Below the pieces are notes generated by a model that worked only from the letters and a program-made list of their open reading frames with translations, was not told the origin of the DNA and ran no database searches. The translations under genes were made by a program, and so were the position numbers. Shown here piece by piece: positions 1-4,109 of a stretch of DNA of 5,756 nucleotides (positions within the stretch are counted from its first letter, which is position 1; every line of letters starts with the position of its first letter). The stretch lies in NCBI GenBank assembly GCA_002404215.1, contig DHJG01000143.1, positions 8,736 to 14,491 of the forward strand. Reading direction: 5' to 3'. The stretch comes from Desulfosporosinus sp. UBA4726 (GTDB lineage Bacteria; Bacillota; Desulfitobacteriia; Desulfitobacteriales; Desulfitobacteriaceae).

Positions 1-647
1 ACTCCGGCCGGGACTTCATGATTGCCTATTAACAATAACGTTGAGGTGCCACCACCTGAAATAATCTCGAGTTTAAAGCCTAATTGGTTTTCGACGGCAC
101 GTCCTAATTCCACTAAGACCCCAAGATTATTAGAACTAGGCAGGATTCCACCAAAGCAACCCATATTTGTTCCAAGTCCGACTAGTTTAACTTCTTTGAA
201 ATGAGTAATCTGCTTTGCAATATCAAGCACATTTTCCTGAAGTACCCCTTCGCGAAGGTCACCAACATCCACCATTAGAATTACCTTATGTATTTTTTTT
301 AATTCTTTGGCAGCTTTAGCTAAGGCTTCAATTACCGTTATTTCTGAATTAATACTAGTATCGGTATACTGAACAACCTGCATAACGTTGCTTAGACGTG
401 GAATCCTCAGCAAAGTAATTGGTTGAGTAAATCCTTTTTCTCTAAGTTCAATAATGTTTTCGATCCTAGAATCTGCTAGGCCATCAATTCCACCTTCCAC
501 CATAGCAGAGACAATTTGGTGGATCGCACTAAATCCTTTGGTAACGCCAATGACGGCTATCCCTTTTCTGTGGCATCGTTCGACCACCTGAGCGGTGTTA
601 TATTTAATCTTGTCTAGGTCAATTTCAAGAATTGTACTACCAGGCAC
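1..647 (-). CDS. Alanine/ornithine racemase family PLP-dependent enzyme, 3' end outside the window
   Basis: Reading the minus strand from a GTG at 647-645 gives 215 complete codons with no stop before the window edge, so the C-terminal part is missing (the family is usually about 350 residues). The fold is the alanine-racemase N-terminal TIM barrel (PLP fold type III). Visible motifs are GVTKGF at residues 34-39, with K37 as the expected PLP-binding lysine; ADSRIEN at 58-64; MVDVGDLREG at 125-134; GLGTNMGCFGG at 157-167; and SGGGTST at 197-203, the phosphate-binding region. The HKVILMVDxGDLREG block resembles, from memory, clostridial ornithine racemase (Orr), which interconverts L- and D-ornithine in ornithine fermentation; substrate is inferred only. 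An in-frame TAA directly precedes the GTG, so no longer start exists, and GGGAGG lies 7 nt upstream. It diverges from the DUF4352 gene and is probably cytosolic. Alternative: another amino-acid racemase of the same family. Confidence 0.85.
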   Translation of the reverse strand, partial: MPGSTILEIDLDKIKYNTAQVVERCHRKGIAVIGVTKGFSAIHQIVSAMVEGGIDGLADSRIENIIELREKGFTQPITLLRIPRLSNVMQVVQYTDTSINSEITVIEALAKAAKELKKIHKVILMVDVGDLREGVLQENVLDIAKQITHFKEVKLVGLGTNMGCFGGILPSSNNLGVLVELGRAVENQLGFKLEIISGGGTSTLLLIGNHEVPAG

Positions 648-654
648 TTAGCAA

Positions 655-660
655 CCTCCC
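655..660 (-). promoter_or_regulatory. Ribosome binding site fixing the GTG start of the racemase gene
   Basis: The minus strand reads GGGAGG, 7 nt before the GTG at 647-645. Together with the in-frame stop immediately upstream of that GTG, this makes the non-ATG start secure. Confidence 0.75.
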
Positions 661-798
661 TCTTAAACATTTAGGTGATCTAAAATATTCATACACATAG
701 ACAACACGGTTATAACGTAATTATCTTCAAAAGGAAGAAATCTAGTCTTCATTAAAACCCAAAACTAAGAACAAAAGTAGTATAAATCTAAAACGGGG

Positions 799-841
799 AA
801 GTATAAACTATAATAAGAAATAATTATCATAGTTTATACTT
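799..841. repeat. 13-bp perfect inverted repeat, operator-like
   Basis: AAGTATAAACTAT at 799-811 is exactly complemented by ATAGTTTATACTT at 829-841, with a 17-bp AT-rich spacer; after one mismatch a further 4 bp can pair. A TATAAT at 809-814 overlaps the left arm. There is no GC-rich stem or clean T-tract, so this is not a typical terminator. A protein-binding site controlling one or both divergent genes is the likelier reading, but no regulator is identified. Confidence 0.6.
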
Positions 842-974
842 ATCTCCTTAATAGACATTGCTAATAGATGCTCGCTAAGGCGAAAATGTAAAATCTGCTA
901 AATTTCGACACAATAATCTGATGCTAATTGAATTGGTCATATATTAAATTAATAGTGCCATGCATATGGTCTAT

Positions 975-991
975 AGACAAGATACTTGTCT
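975..991. repeat. 7-bp inverted repeat (AGACAAG/CTTGTCT)
   Basis: AGACAAG at 975-981 and CTTGTCT at 985-991 form a perfect 7-bp dyad around a 3-bp ATA spacer, 85 bp before the DUF4352 start codon. The short spacer suits a dimeric repressor site better than an RNA hairpin. The regulator is unknown and chance occurrence cannot be excluded. Confidence 0.35.
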
Positions 992-1060
992 TCGTGCTAC
1001 TCTTCAATTAACAGGGTGTTAGCAACAGTTTCCGTTATTAGTTAACACTCTAAAGCGAAG

Positions 1061-1066
1061 AGGAGG
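1061..1066 (+). promoter_or_regulatory. Ribosome binding site of the DUF4352 gene
   Basis: AGGAGG lies 9 nt before the ATG at 1076. It supports that start, although the N-terminus has an unusually long basic stretch before the hydrophobic segment. Confidence 0.8.
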
Positions 1067-1075
1067 ACAAAGAAC

Positions 1076-1678
1076 ATGTGGACATTTGTAGCGACACGTA
1101 AGGTAAGAAGGCAACGTCAGTATTGTTCTCAGATTCAATATAGCTTGCTTGTCCTCCTAGTTCCGATGATGCTCTTTTTAGGGGGTGGCGCTTTAGCGAC
1201 AAAGGCCTACACTAACGCACCACAATCTCAATCGGAGCAAATTCCAACCGTGACTCAGCAAGAAACGTATATTTTGGGAGAGACTTTTAAAATCGGAAAT
1301 TTGCAATATAAAATAAATAGCGTAAGGACTGCGGATGACGATATTAATTTTGTCAAGTTACCAGGGATTGGTAAAACCTTTCTTCTCGTGAATGTGACTA
1401 TAGAAAATCAGGGAAGTGCTGATGCCGAGATTAGGAATATGATAGGTTTTAAACTTAAAGATAAAGATGGCAGGATGCAGGAATTTAGTATGGGAGCCGC
1501 ACTAGCAGTTAAGAACGCGATCGATGGCACAATTAAAGCTGGAGAAAAGATGACTGGTGAATTAGGGTATGAGGTATTAAAGGGAGCCCAGACATTTGAT
1601 TTAGCGATTATCCCTGATCCTCTAAGTTCTATGACTAAAATCGCAACCATAGAAATCCCCATGAATATAATGAAGTAA
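1076..1678 (+). CDS. Membrane-anchored or secreted DUF4352-type protein
   Basis: The 200-residue product has a basic N-terminus (RKVRRQRQ at residues 8-15), a hydrophobic segment at about 22-41 ending in GGGALA, a polar linker rich in Q, S and T (about 45-63) and a C-terminal domain. That domain runs from GETFKIGNLQYKINSV (68-83) through FLLVNVTIENQGS (101-113) and FKLKDKDGR (124-132) to IKAGEKMTGELGYEV (152-166). This pattern is typical of the immunoglobulin-like DUF4352 (telokin-like) family of Firmicute exported proteins, whose function is largely unknown. ALA (39-41) could be a signal peptidase I site, or the segment could stay as an anchor; there is no lipobox cysteine. The hairpin and T-run at 1763-1801 suggest a monocistronic unit. 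A role outside the membrane is inferred; a ligand cannot be named. Confidence 0.8.
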   Translation: MWTFVATRKVRRQRQYCSQIQYSLLVLLVPMMLFLGGGALATKAYTNAPQSQSEQIPTVTQQETYILGETFKIGNLQYKINSVRTADDDINFVKLPGIGKTFLLVNVTIENQGSADAEIRNMIGFKLKDKDGRMQEFSMGAALAVKNAIDGTIKAGEKMTGELGYEVLKGAQTFDLAIIPDPLSSMTKIATIEIPMNIMK

Positions 1679-1762
1679 TCGATACTTCCGAGGTGACAAC
1701 GCTAATAACAAAAATCAGTCGACAACGAACTTTGCTATACTTTAATTATTACAGGTGGCTAA

Positions 1763-1801
1763 CCCTTCTAAGCTGATATGCTCTAGGAGGGCGTTTTTTT
1801 T
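1763..1801 (+). terminator. Rho-independent terminator after the DUF4352 gene
   Basis: CCCTTCTAAGC (1763-1773) pairs with GCTCTAGGAGGG (1780-1791) with one bulged base and one G-U pair, around a 6-nt loop. A run of eight Ts follows at 1794-1801. The T-run is on the plus side only, so it serves the rightward transcript. It ends 123 nt after the DUF4352 stop codon. Confidence 0.85.
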
Positions 1802-1850
1802 GCAACGCAATTAGTTTACCAAGTTGCTAATACAGGATTTTTCTGTTGAA

Positions 1851-1883
1851 ATAACAAAATGAACTTCGCACAATACGAAGTTC
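1851..1883 (-). terminator. Probable terminator of the Mch homologue
   Basis: GAACTTCG at 1861-1868 and CGAAGTTC at 1876-1883 form a perfect 8-bp stem with a 7-nt loop. On the minus strand it is followed by ATTTTGTTAT, an imperfect T-tract. It begins 10 bp beyond the last codon of the Mch homologue, and it faces the DUF4352 terminator, as expected between convergent genes. Confidence 0.7.
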
Positions 1884-1893
1884 CCTCAATAAG

Positions 1894-2883
1894 CTATTTA
1901 CATGAGTTAGTTTCTAACCCAAACGATCTCCGTAAAAGATCTGGACGTAAGGCTCCGGCTTGGAACGAGCGACCACTGTTCAAATTACATAGCCAGACTT
2001 CTGCCGGAGTAAACTGATCTGGGTCTAGATTGAAAAAATTCTTATAAGCAGACTGTGTTTCCATATATGCGCGCCCATATTCACGAGTAGAACAGGACGG
2101 AACTTGCTTCACTACATGTTCCAGCGTTTCATCGTCATCACGAAGGTTATAGAGTACCGTTGAACCATAGAAAATCGCATCATTCGTCCGACCTAAGCCA
2201 CTCAGGGTATCGTGCGCTACGGGCGGAATCGGACAAATCCCCCAACCAGAAACGACCTTTCCTAAGTCATAGCCCAATCGCCGGAGTTTAAATAAGCCTG
2301 TTTCCAAGGCCCGTGCAGCTACCTGAACAGATCCCACCAGGGATGTAGTTGGCGCAACTAAGATATAGAGATTGGCGGGATCGCAGTGACACTCCTCTAA
2401 AATATGTTCAATCATTTCTTCTGATGGCAGATCCCTACCCTCTAAGCAGATAATCGCAGTCTCGGAATGATCTTCATAACCTAACATTCGGAATAGGCTG
2501 CCCTTATGAACAATGGCGCATGCCGGACCAGAACCCATGGTCAACCCCTTGCCAATTTTAATAGGCCAACCTGCATACTGGGATGCCATGCATGCTCGTA
2601 CTGTGTGATCTGTGACCACTTCAACCGACGGCCAGCGTAACCCATCGAATTCCGACCATTGCAGTTTAACTTGGGCTAGCCCTCCGAGGCAAACTGCAGA
2701 GAACAAAATCCCGGCTTCCCAACCGCCCTCAACGTGAACGCCGCAGTCGATCACTGTCACCCCGTTTTTTTGCTCGTGAACCTTAACCTGAAGCAGTTCG
2801 CTTCTCGAGATAAATTCCTTAATCAAGGGAAAAGCTTGACGATTTGGACTTAGTTCTGGTAGTTGGCTAAGTGGCAAAAGCAT
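1894..2883 (-). CDS. mch: Methenyltetrahydromethanopterin cyclohydrolase (Mch) homologue
   Basis: The 329-residue protein is close to the usual Mch length (about 315-325). Mch interconverts methenyl- and formyl-tetrahydromethanopterin in the cytosol. Diagnostic blocks occur in family order: ACMASQYAGW (97-106), TMGSGPA (115-121), APTTSLVGSVQVAAR (177-191), GWGICPIPPVAHD (213-225), GRTNDAIFYG (231-240) and a C-terminal FTPAEVWLCNLNSG (291-304). R191 and E194 (R-x-x-E) match the pair reported as catalytic in archaeal Mch. The Arg I recall after GSGPA in many members is Cys122 here. The ATG has AAGGAGG 6 nt upstream. The gene stands alone, with no other tetrahydromethanopterin-pathway gene in the window. 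Family membership is nearly certain; whether the substrate is H4MPT, folate or another pterin is open in a Firmicute. Confidence 0.9.
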   Translation of the reverse strand: MLLPLSQLPELSPNRQAFPLIKEFISRSELLQVKVHEQKNGVTVIDCGVHVEGGWEAGILFSAVCLGGLAQVKLQWSEFDGLRWPSVEVVTDHTVRACMASQYAGWPIKIGKGLTMGSGPACAIVHKGSLFRMLGYEDHSETAIICLEGRDLPSEEMIEHILEECHCDPANLYILVAPTTSLVGSVQVAARALETGLFKLRRLGYDLGKVVSGWGICPIPPVAHDTLSGLGRTNDAIFYGSTVLYNLRDDDETLEHVVKQVPSCSTREYGRAYMETQSAYKNFFNLDPDQFTPAEVWLCNLNSGRSFQAGALRPDLLRRSFGLETNSCK

Positions 2884-2889
2884 CTAATT

Positions 2890-2896
2890 CCTCCTT
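2890..2896 (-). promoter_or_regulatory. Ribosome binding site of the Mch homologue
   Basis: The minus strand carries AAGGAGG 6 nt before the ATG at 2883-2881, a strong site that confirms the start. Confidence 0.85.
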
Positions 2897-2937
2897 CATA
2901 AAGTGAAAATAATACTTAATTCGCGTTCAATATTTAC

Positions 2938-2966
2938 ATCTTACCATTCGCACCAACGCCATTCAA
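2938..2966 (-). promoter_or_regulatory. Candidate promoter for the Mch homologue
   Basis: On the minus strand, TTGAAT (2966-2961) and TAAGAT (2943-2938) are separated by 17 bp. Each box matches the sigma-A consensus at four of six positions, and the pair lies about 55 bp before the gene. This is a weak match found by eye in AT-rich DNA. Confidence 0.35.
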
Positions 2967-3020
2967 CCTTTATTTGCCAAGTAATATAAAAGAAAACTAT
3001 TCGCATAAGATTAGCTCTTC

Positions 3021-3055
3021 TAAAATTATTATTGTGTACTTCAATAATAATTTTA
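3021..3055. repeat. 14-bp perfect inverted repeat
   Basis: TAAAATTATTATTG at 3021-3034 is exactly complemented by CAATAATAATTTTA at 3042-3055 around a 7-bp spacer. The stem is almost all A/T and no U-run follows a GC stem, so it is not a standard terminator. It lies between the leftward and rightward candidate promoters of divergent genes, where an operator would be placed. Confidence 0.6.
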
Positions 3056-3097
3056 TCCCTTTCATCGGTCGCAGGGGGGTATGGCTTAACGATCTCA

Positions 3098-3126
3098 TAC
3101 ACACCAGAGCGAAGTTCAGGTGTGTA
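3098..3126. promoter_or_regulatory. TACACACC/GGTGTGTA dyad upstream of the strong promoter
   Basis: TACACACC at 3098-3105 and GGTGTGTA at 3119-3126 form a perfect 8-bp inverted repeat with a 13-bp spacer. The right arm is shared with the dyad at 3120-3151, so three related half-sites sit in series before and over the -35 box. The regulator is unknown. Confidence 0.45.
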
Positions 3127-3151
3127 AAAATTTTCATTGATATTTACACAC
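3120..3151. promoter_or_regulatory. GTGTGTAAA/TTTACACAC operator candidate overlapping the -35 box
   Basis: Positions 3120-3131 and 3140-3151 are inverted repeats matching at 11 of 12 positions, with an 8-bp spacer. The spacer and right arm cover the -35 hexamer at 3137-3142, a placement expected for a repressor. No known regulator motif is firmly recognised. Confidence 0.5.
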
Positions 3152-3165
3152 AATATGGTTATAAT
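3137..3165 (+). promoter_or_regulatory. Near-consensus sigma-A promoter for the two-TM protein gene
   Basis: TTGATA (3137-3142) and a perfect TATAAT (3160-3165) are separated by exactly 17 bp. Transcription should start near 3172, giving a leader of about 140 nt before the ATG at 3312. This is the best-matching promoter in the window. Confidence 0.8.
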
Positions 3166-3311
3166 AGAACAAAGGTTCGTCGAATAACAAATATATGTGC
3201 TGATTAAAGTCGTATGACTTATTGCATTGCGTTATGTGAACGGTGGTTAATCGAGCACGATAAAGGTCCTCTGGGACAAACTAAATTCATTTATCAGATG
3301 GAGGTGCATTA

Positions 3312-3620
3312 ATGCGAAACGCAACTTTGATTTGTTATCTTTTCTCCTTATTATCCTTTGGAATAGGGTATTCGAAGACGTTGGTCTACAAGAACGCAAT
3401 TATCGAACAGGTAAATACATATGATTACACTATTAATTCATCTTTAGCTACGAGCTTTTTTGTATTAACAATTTTCTTTGCCGTAGCCGGATTGGCTATT
3501 TATACGCTAAGGATAATGGAATATAAGGTTCATAATGAGCCGAACATTTCCGACCGAGTTGGGAATCGAAAGGAAACAATATCTTGTAAGACTCAGAGTG
3601 TTTACTCTTGTGATAATTGA
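3312..3620 (+). CDS. Small protein of unknown function with two predicted membrane segments
   Basis: I do not recognise this 102-residue protein. It has hydrophobic segments at about residues 5-21 and 45-66, joined by a polar loop of about 23 residues (SKTLVYKNAIIEQVN and on). A hydrophilic, partly basic tail of about 36 residues follows. Positive charges just after the second segment (R67, K72) and at R2 suggest both ends are in the cytoplasm, with the loop outside. GGAGG at 3300-3304 lies 7 nt before the ATG, a near-consensus promoter lies upstream and a strong terminator follows, so expression as a single gene is well supported. It diverges from mch; a shared function is possible but not shown. 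Confidence 0.7.
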   Translation: MRNATLICYLFSLLSFGIGYSKTLVYKNAIIEQVNTYDYTINSSLATSFFVLTIFFAVAGLAIYTLRIMEYKVHNEPNISDRVGNRKETISCKTQSVYSCDN

Positions 3621-3643
3621 TTCTCGCGCATAAAGTGCTTCAT

Positions 3644-3677
3644 GGTATCGGGTTACAACCCGATGCCTTTTTATTTT
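3644..3677 (+). terminator. Strong rho-independent terminator
   Basis: GGTATCGGGT (3644-3653) pairs with ACCCGATGCC (3658-3667), with one G-U pair and a TACA loop. It is followed by TTTTTATTTT (3668-3677). It lies 23 nt after the stop of the 102-residue protein gene and isolates that gene from hcp. Confidence 0.9.
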
Positions 3678-3735
3678 CTGCCTTAAAATTCATTTGTTGG
3701 ATTCACGAAATAGGTATCTTTAATGTAGTAGTTAG

Positions 3736-3744
3736 TGTTATGAT
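3736..3744 (+). promoter_or_regulatory. Candidate extended -10 promoter
   Basis: TGT directly precedes TATGAT (3739-3744), giving an extended -10 element (TGN plus hexamer), with no good -35. The predicted start near 3751 is the first position of the region able to transcribe the whole hcp leader. Confidence 0.35.
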
Positions 3745-3751
3745 CTAGACA

Positions 3752-3768
3752 AAATATTTAAAATTTAT
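3752..3768. promoter_or_regulatory. NsrR-like operator candidate
   Basis: The 17-bp sequence starting AAATATTTAAAA matches the Bacillus NsrR consensus (ATRTATYTTAAATATAT, from memory) at 14 of 17 positions. It sits at the predicted start of transcription from the extended -10. NsrR is a nitric-oxide-sensing repressor that often controls hcp. The very high A/T content makes a chance match possible. Confidence 0.35.
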
Positions 3769-3798
3769 TGAGTATATGCTAATATCGGCAATATGTGG

Positions 3799-3841
3799 AG
3801 GACAATAAATCTGTTTGCTATAGGCAAATAAACTTTGTCCT
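3799..3841. promoter_or_regulatory. Nested dyad upstream of a TATAAT box
   Basis: AGGACAA (3799-3805) is complemented by TTGTCCT (3835-3841), and inside it TTTGC (3814-3818) by GCAAA (3824-3828); the two dyads share nearly the same centre (3820-3821). A perfect TATAAT at 3850-3855 lies downstream without a -35 box, and its expected start near 3862 puts the dyad centre about 41 bp upstream, the usual place of a class II CRP/FNR activator. If transcribed from further upstream it could instead fold as a two-part RNA stem. Confidence 0.45.
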
Positions 3842-3849
3842 TACTTTTG

Positions 3850-3855
3850 TATAAT
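3850..3855 (+). promoter_or_regulatory. Consensus -10 box (TATAAT) without a -35 box
   Basis: A perfect TATAAT with AAATAA at the -35 distance. Lack of a -35 box would be consistent with an activator-dependent promoter, with the dyad at 3799-3841 as the activator site. Confidence 0.4.
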
Positions 3856-3983
3856 AATGATACTTGGATTGGTTTTGCGGTGGAAAGGTGATGGCTATCG
3901 GTTATATGAATGGTCTGAGCGAGTGAAGTTTCATCGGAATGGTGTAGAAATCCCAGATGAACATGTCATGTTTCCAGAAATAG

Positions 3984-4003
3984 GGTGTGAGTTTTCTCAC
4001 ACC
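3984..4003. promoter_or_regulatory. CRP/FNR-family binding site candidate (HcpR-type) upstream of hcp
   Basis: GGTGTGAG (3984-3991) and CTCACACC (3996-4003) form a perfect 8-bp dyad with a TTTT centre. The core at 3986-4001 is TGTGA-N6-TCACA, the classical CRP consensus, which as I recall is also close to the Desulfovibrio motif of HcpR, the CRP/FNR regulator of hcp. It ends 106 bp before hcp. TACTAT at 4026-4031 is a possible -10 but would put the dyad centre near -44 rather than the ideal -41.5. As RNA it could fold as a stable hairpin; no T-run follows, so it is not a terminator. Confidence 0.55.
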
Positions 4004-4095
4004 AAAAGAATCGCTCTAATCACAGTACTATACACAGAGTTGATGTAAGATAAGCGTAGTTAAATCGAGTTTAGTAAAAATTTAAATAAAAATTT

Positions 4096-4101
4096 AGGGG
4101 G
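4096..4101 (+). promoter_or_regulatory. Ribosome binding site of hcp
   Basis: AGGGGG lies 8 nt before the ATG at 4110. It favours that codon over the second ATG at 4116, where family members commonly begin (MFCYQCQ). Confidence 0.7.
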
Positions 4102-4109
4102 AAACAGAA

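Larger units (their letters stand above)
648..1075. other. Divergent intergenic region between racemase and DUF4352 genes
   Basis: This 428-bp stretch has no convincing gene. It holds the racemase ribosome binding site at its left end, a 13-bp inverted repeat at 799-841, a 7-bp dyad at 975-991, a possible leader hairpin at 1013-1051 and the DUF4352 ribosome binding site at 1061-1066. The promoters of both flanking genes should be here, but I could not identify a convincing -35/-10 pair for either. A TATAAT at 809-814 lies in the left arm of the inverted repeat without a recognisable -35 box. Confidence 0.6.
2884..3311. other. Divergent intergenic region between mch and the two-TM protein gene
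   Basis: This 428-bp region has no credible gene; the short open frames on either strand lack ribosome binding sites and recognisable products. It contains the mch ribosome binding site, a weak leftward promoter, a 14-bp inverted repeat (3021-3055), repeated GTGTGTAAA/TTTACACAC-type sequences (3098-3151), a strong rightward promoter (3137-3165) and roughly 140 nt of leader before the next start codon. I recognise no known riboswitch in that leader. Confidence 0.6.
3678..4109 (+). other. Long upstream control region of hcp
   Basis: About 430 bp separate the preceding terminator from hcp. They hold an extended -10 (3736-3744) with an NsrR-like box beside it, a nested dyad (3799-3841) upstream of a perfect TATAAT (3850-3855), a CRP/FNR-type dyad (3984-4003) and the hcp ribosome binding site. 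A 63-codon open frame at 3857-4048 has no ribosome binding site, overlaps the -10 region and contains the perfect dyad; I regard it as non-coding. Confidence 0.6.

Noticed and set aside
22..204. 60-codon plus-strand open frame at the left edge
   Set aside because: It lies antisense to the racemase coding sequence, whose motifs are clear.
960..1022. 20-codon open frame (starts MHMVYRQ, ends QLTGC) upstream of the DUF4352 gene, considered as a leader peptide
   Set aside because: There is no ribosome binding site before its ATG and no run of identical control codons; it overlaps the dyad at 975-991.
1408..1662. 84-codon minus-strand open frame inside the DUF4352 gene
   Set aside because: It is antisense to a supported gene and has no ribosome binding site or homology.
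1763..1801. Bidirectional terminator serving both convergent genes
   Set aside because: The T-run occurs only on the plus side; the minus-strand gene has its own hairpin at 1861-1883.
2941..3207. Overlapping 70- and 77-codon open frames on opposite strands
   Set aside because: Both lie in AT-rich regulatory DNA, lack ribosome binding sites, cross the inverted repeats and promoter, and have no recognisable product.
3172..3311. Possible riboswitch in the leader of the two-TM protein gene
   Set aside because: Only short stems (AAGTC/GACTT and GTCC/GGAC) are visible, with no conserved core of the riboswitch classes I could compare (cobalamin, THF, c-di-GMP, guanidine).
3857..4048. 63-codon open frame upstream of hcp
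   Set aside because: It has no ribosome binding site, its ATG lies 1 bp beyond a TATAAT box, the product resembles nothing known, and it contains the perfect TGTGA-N6-TCACA palindrome. Control DNA explains it better.
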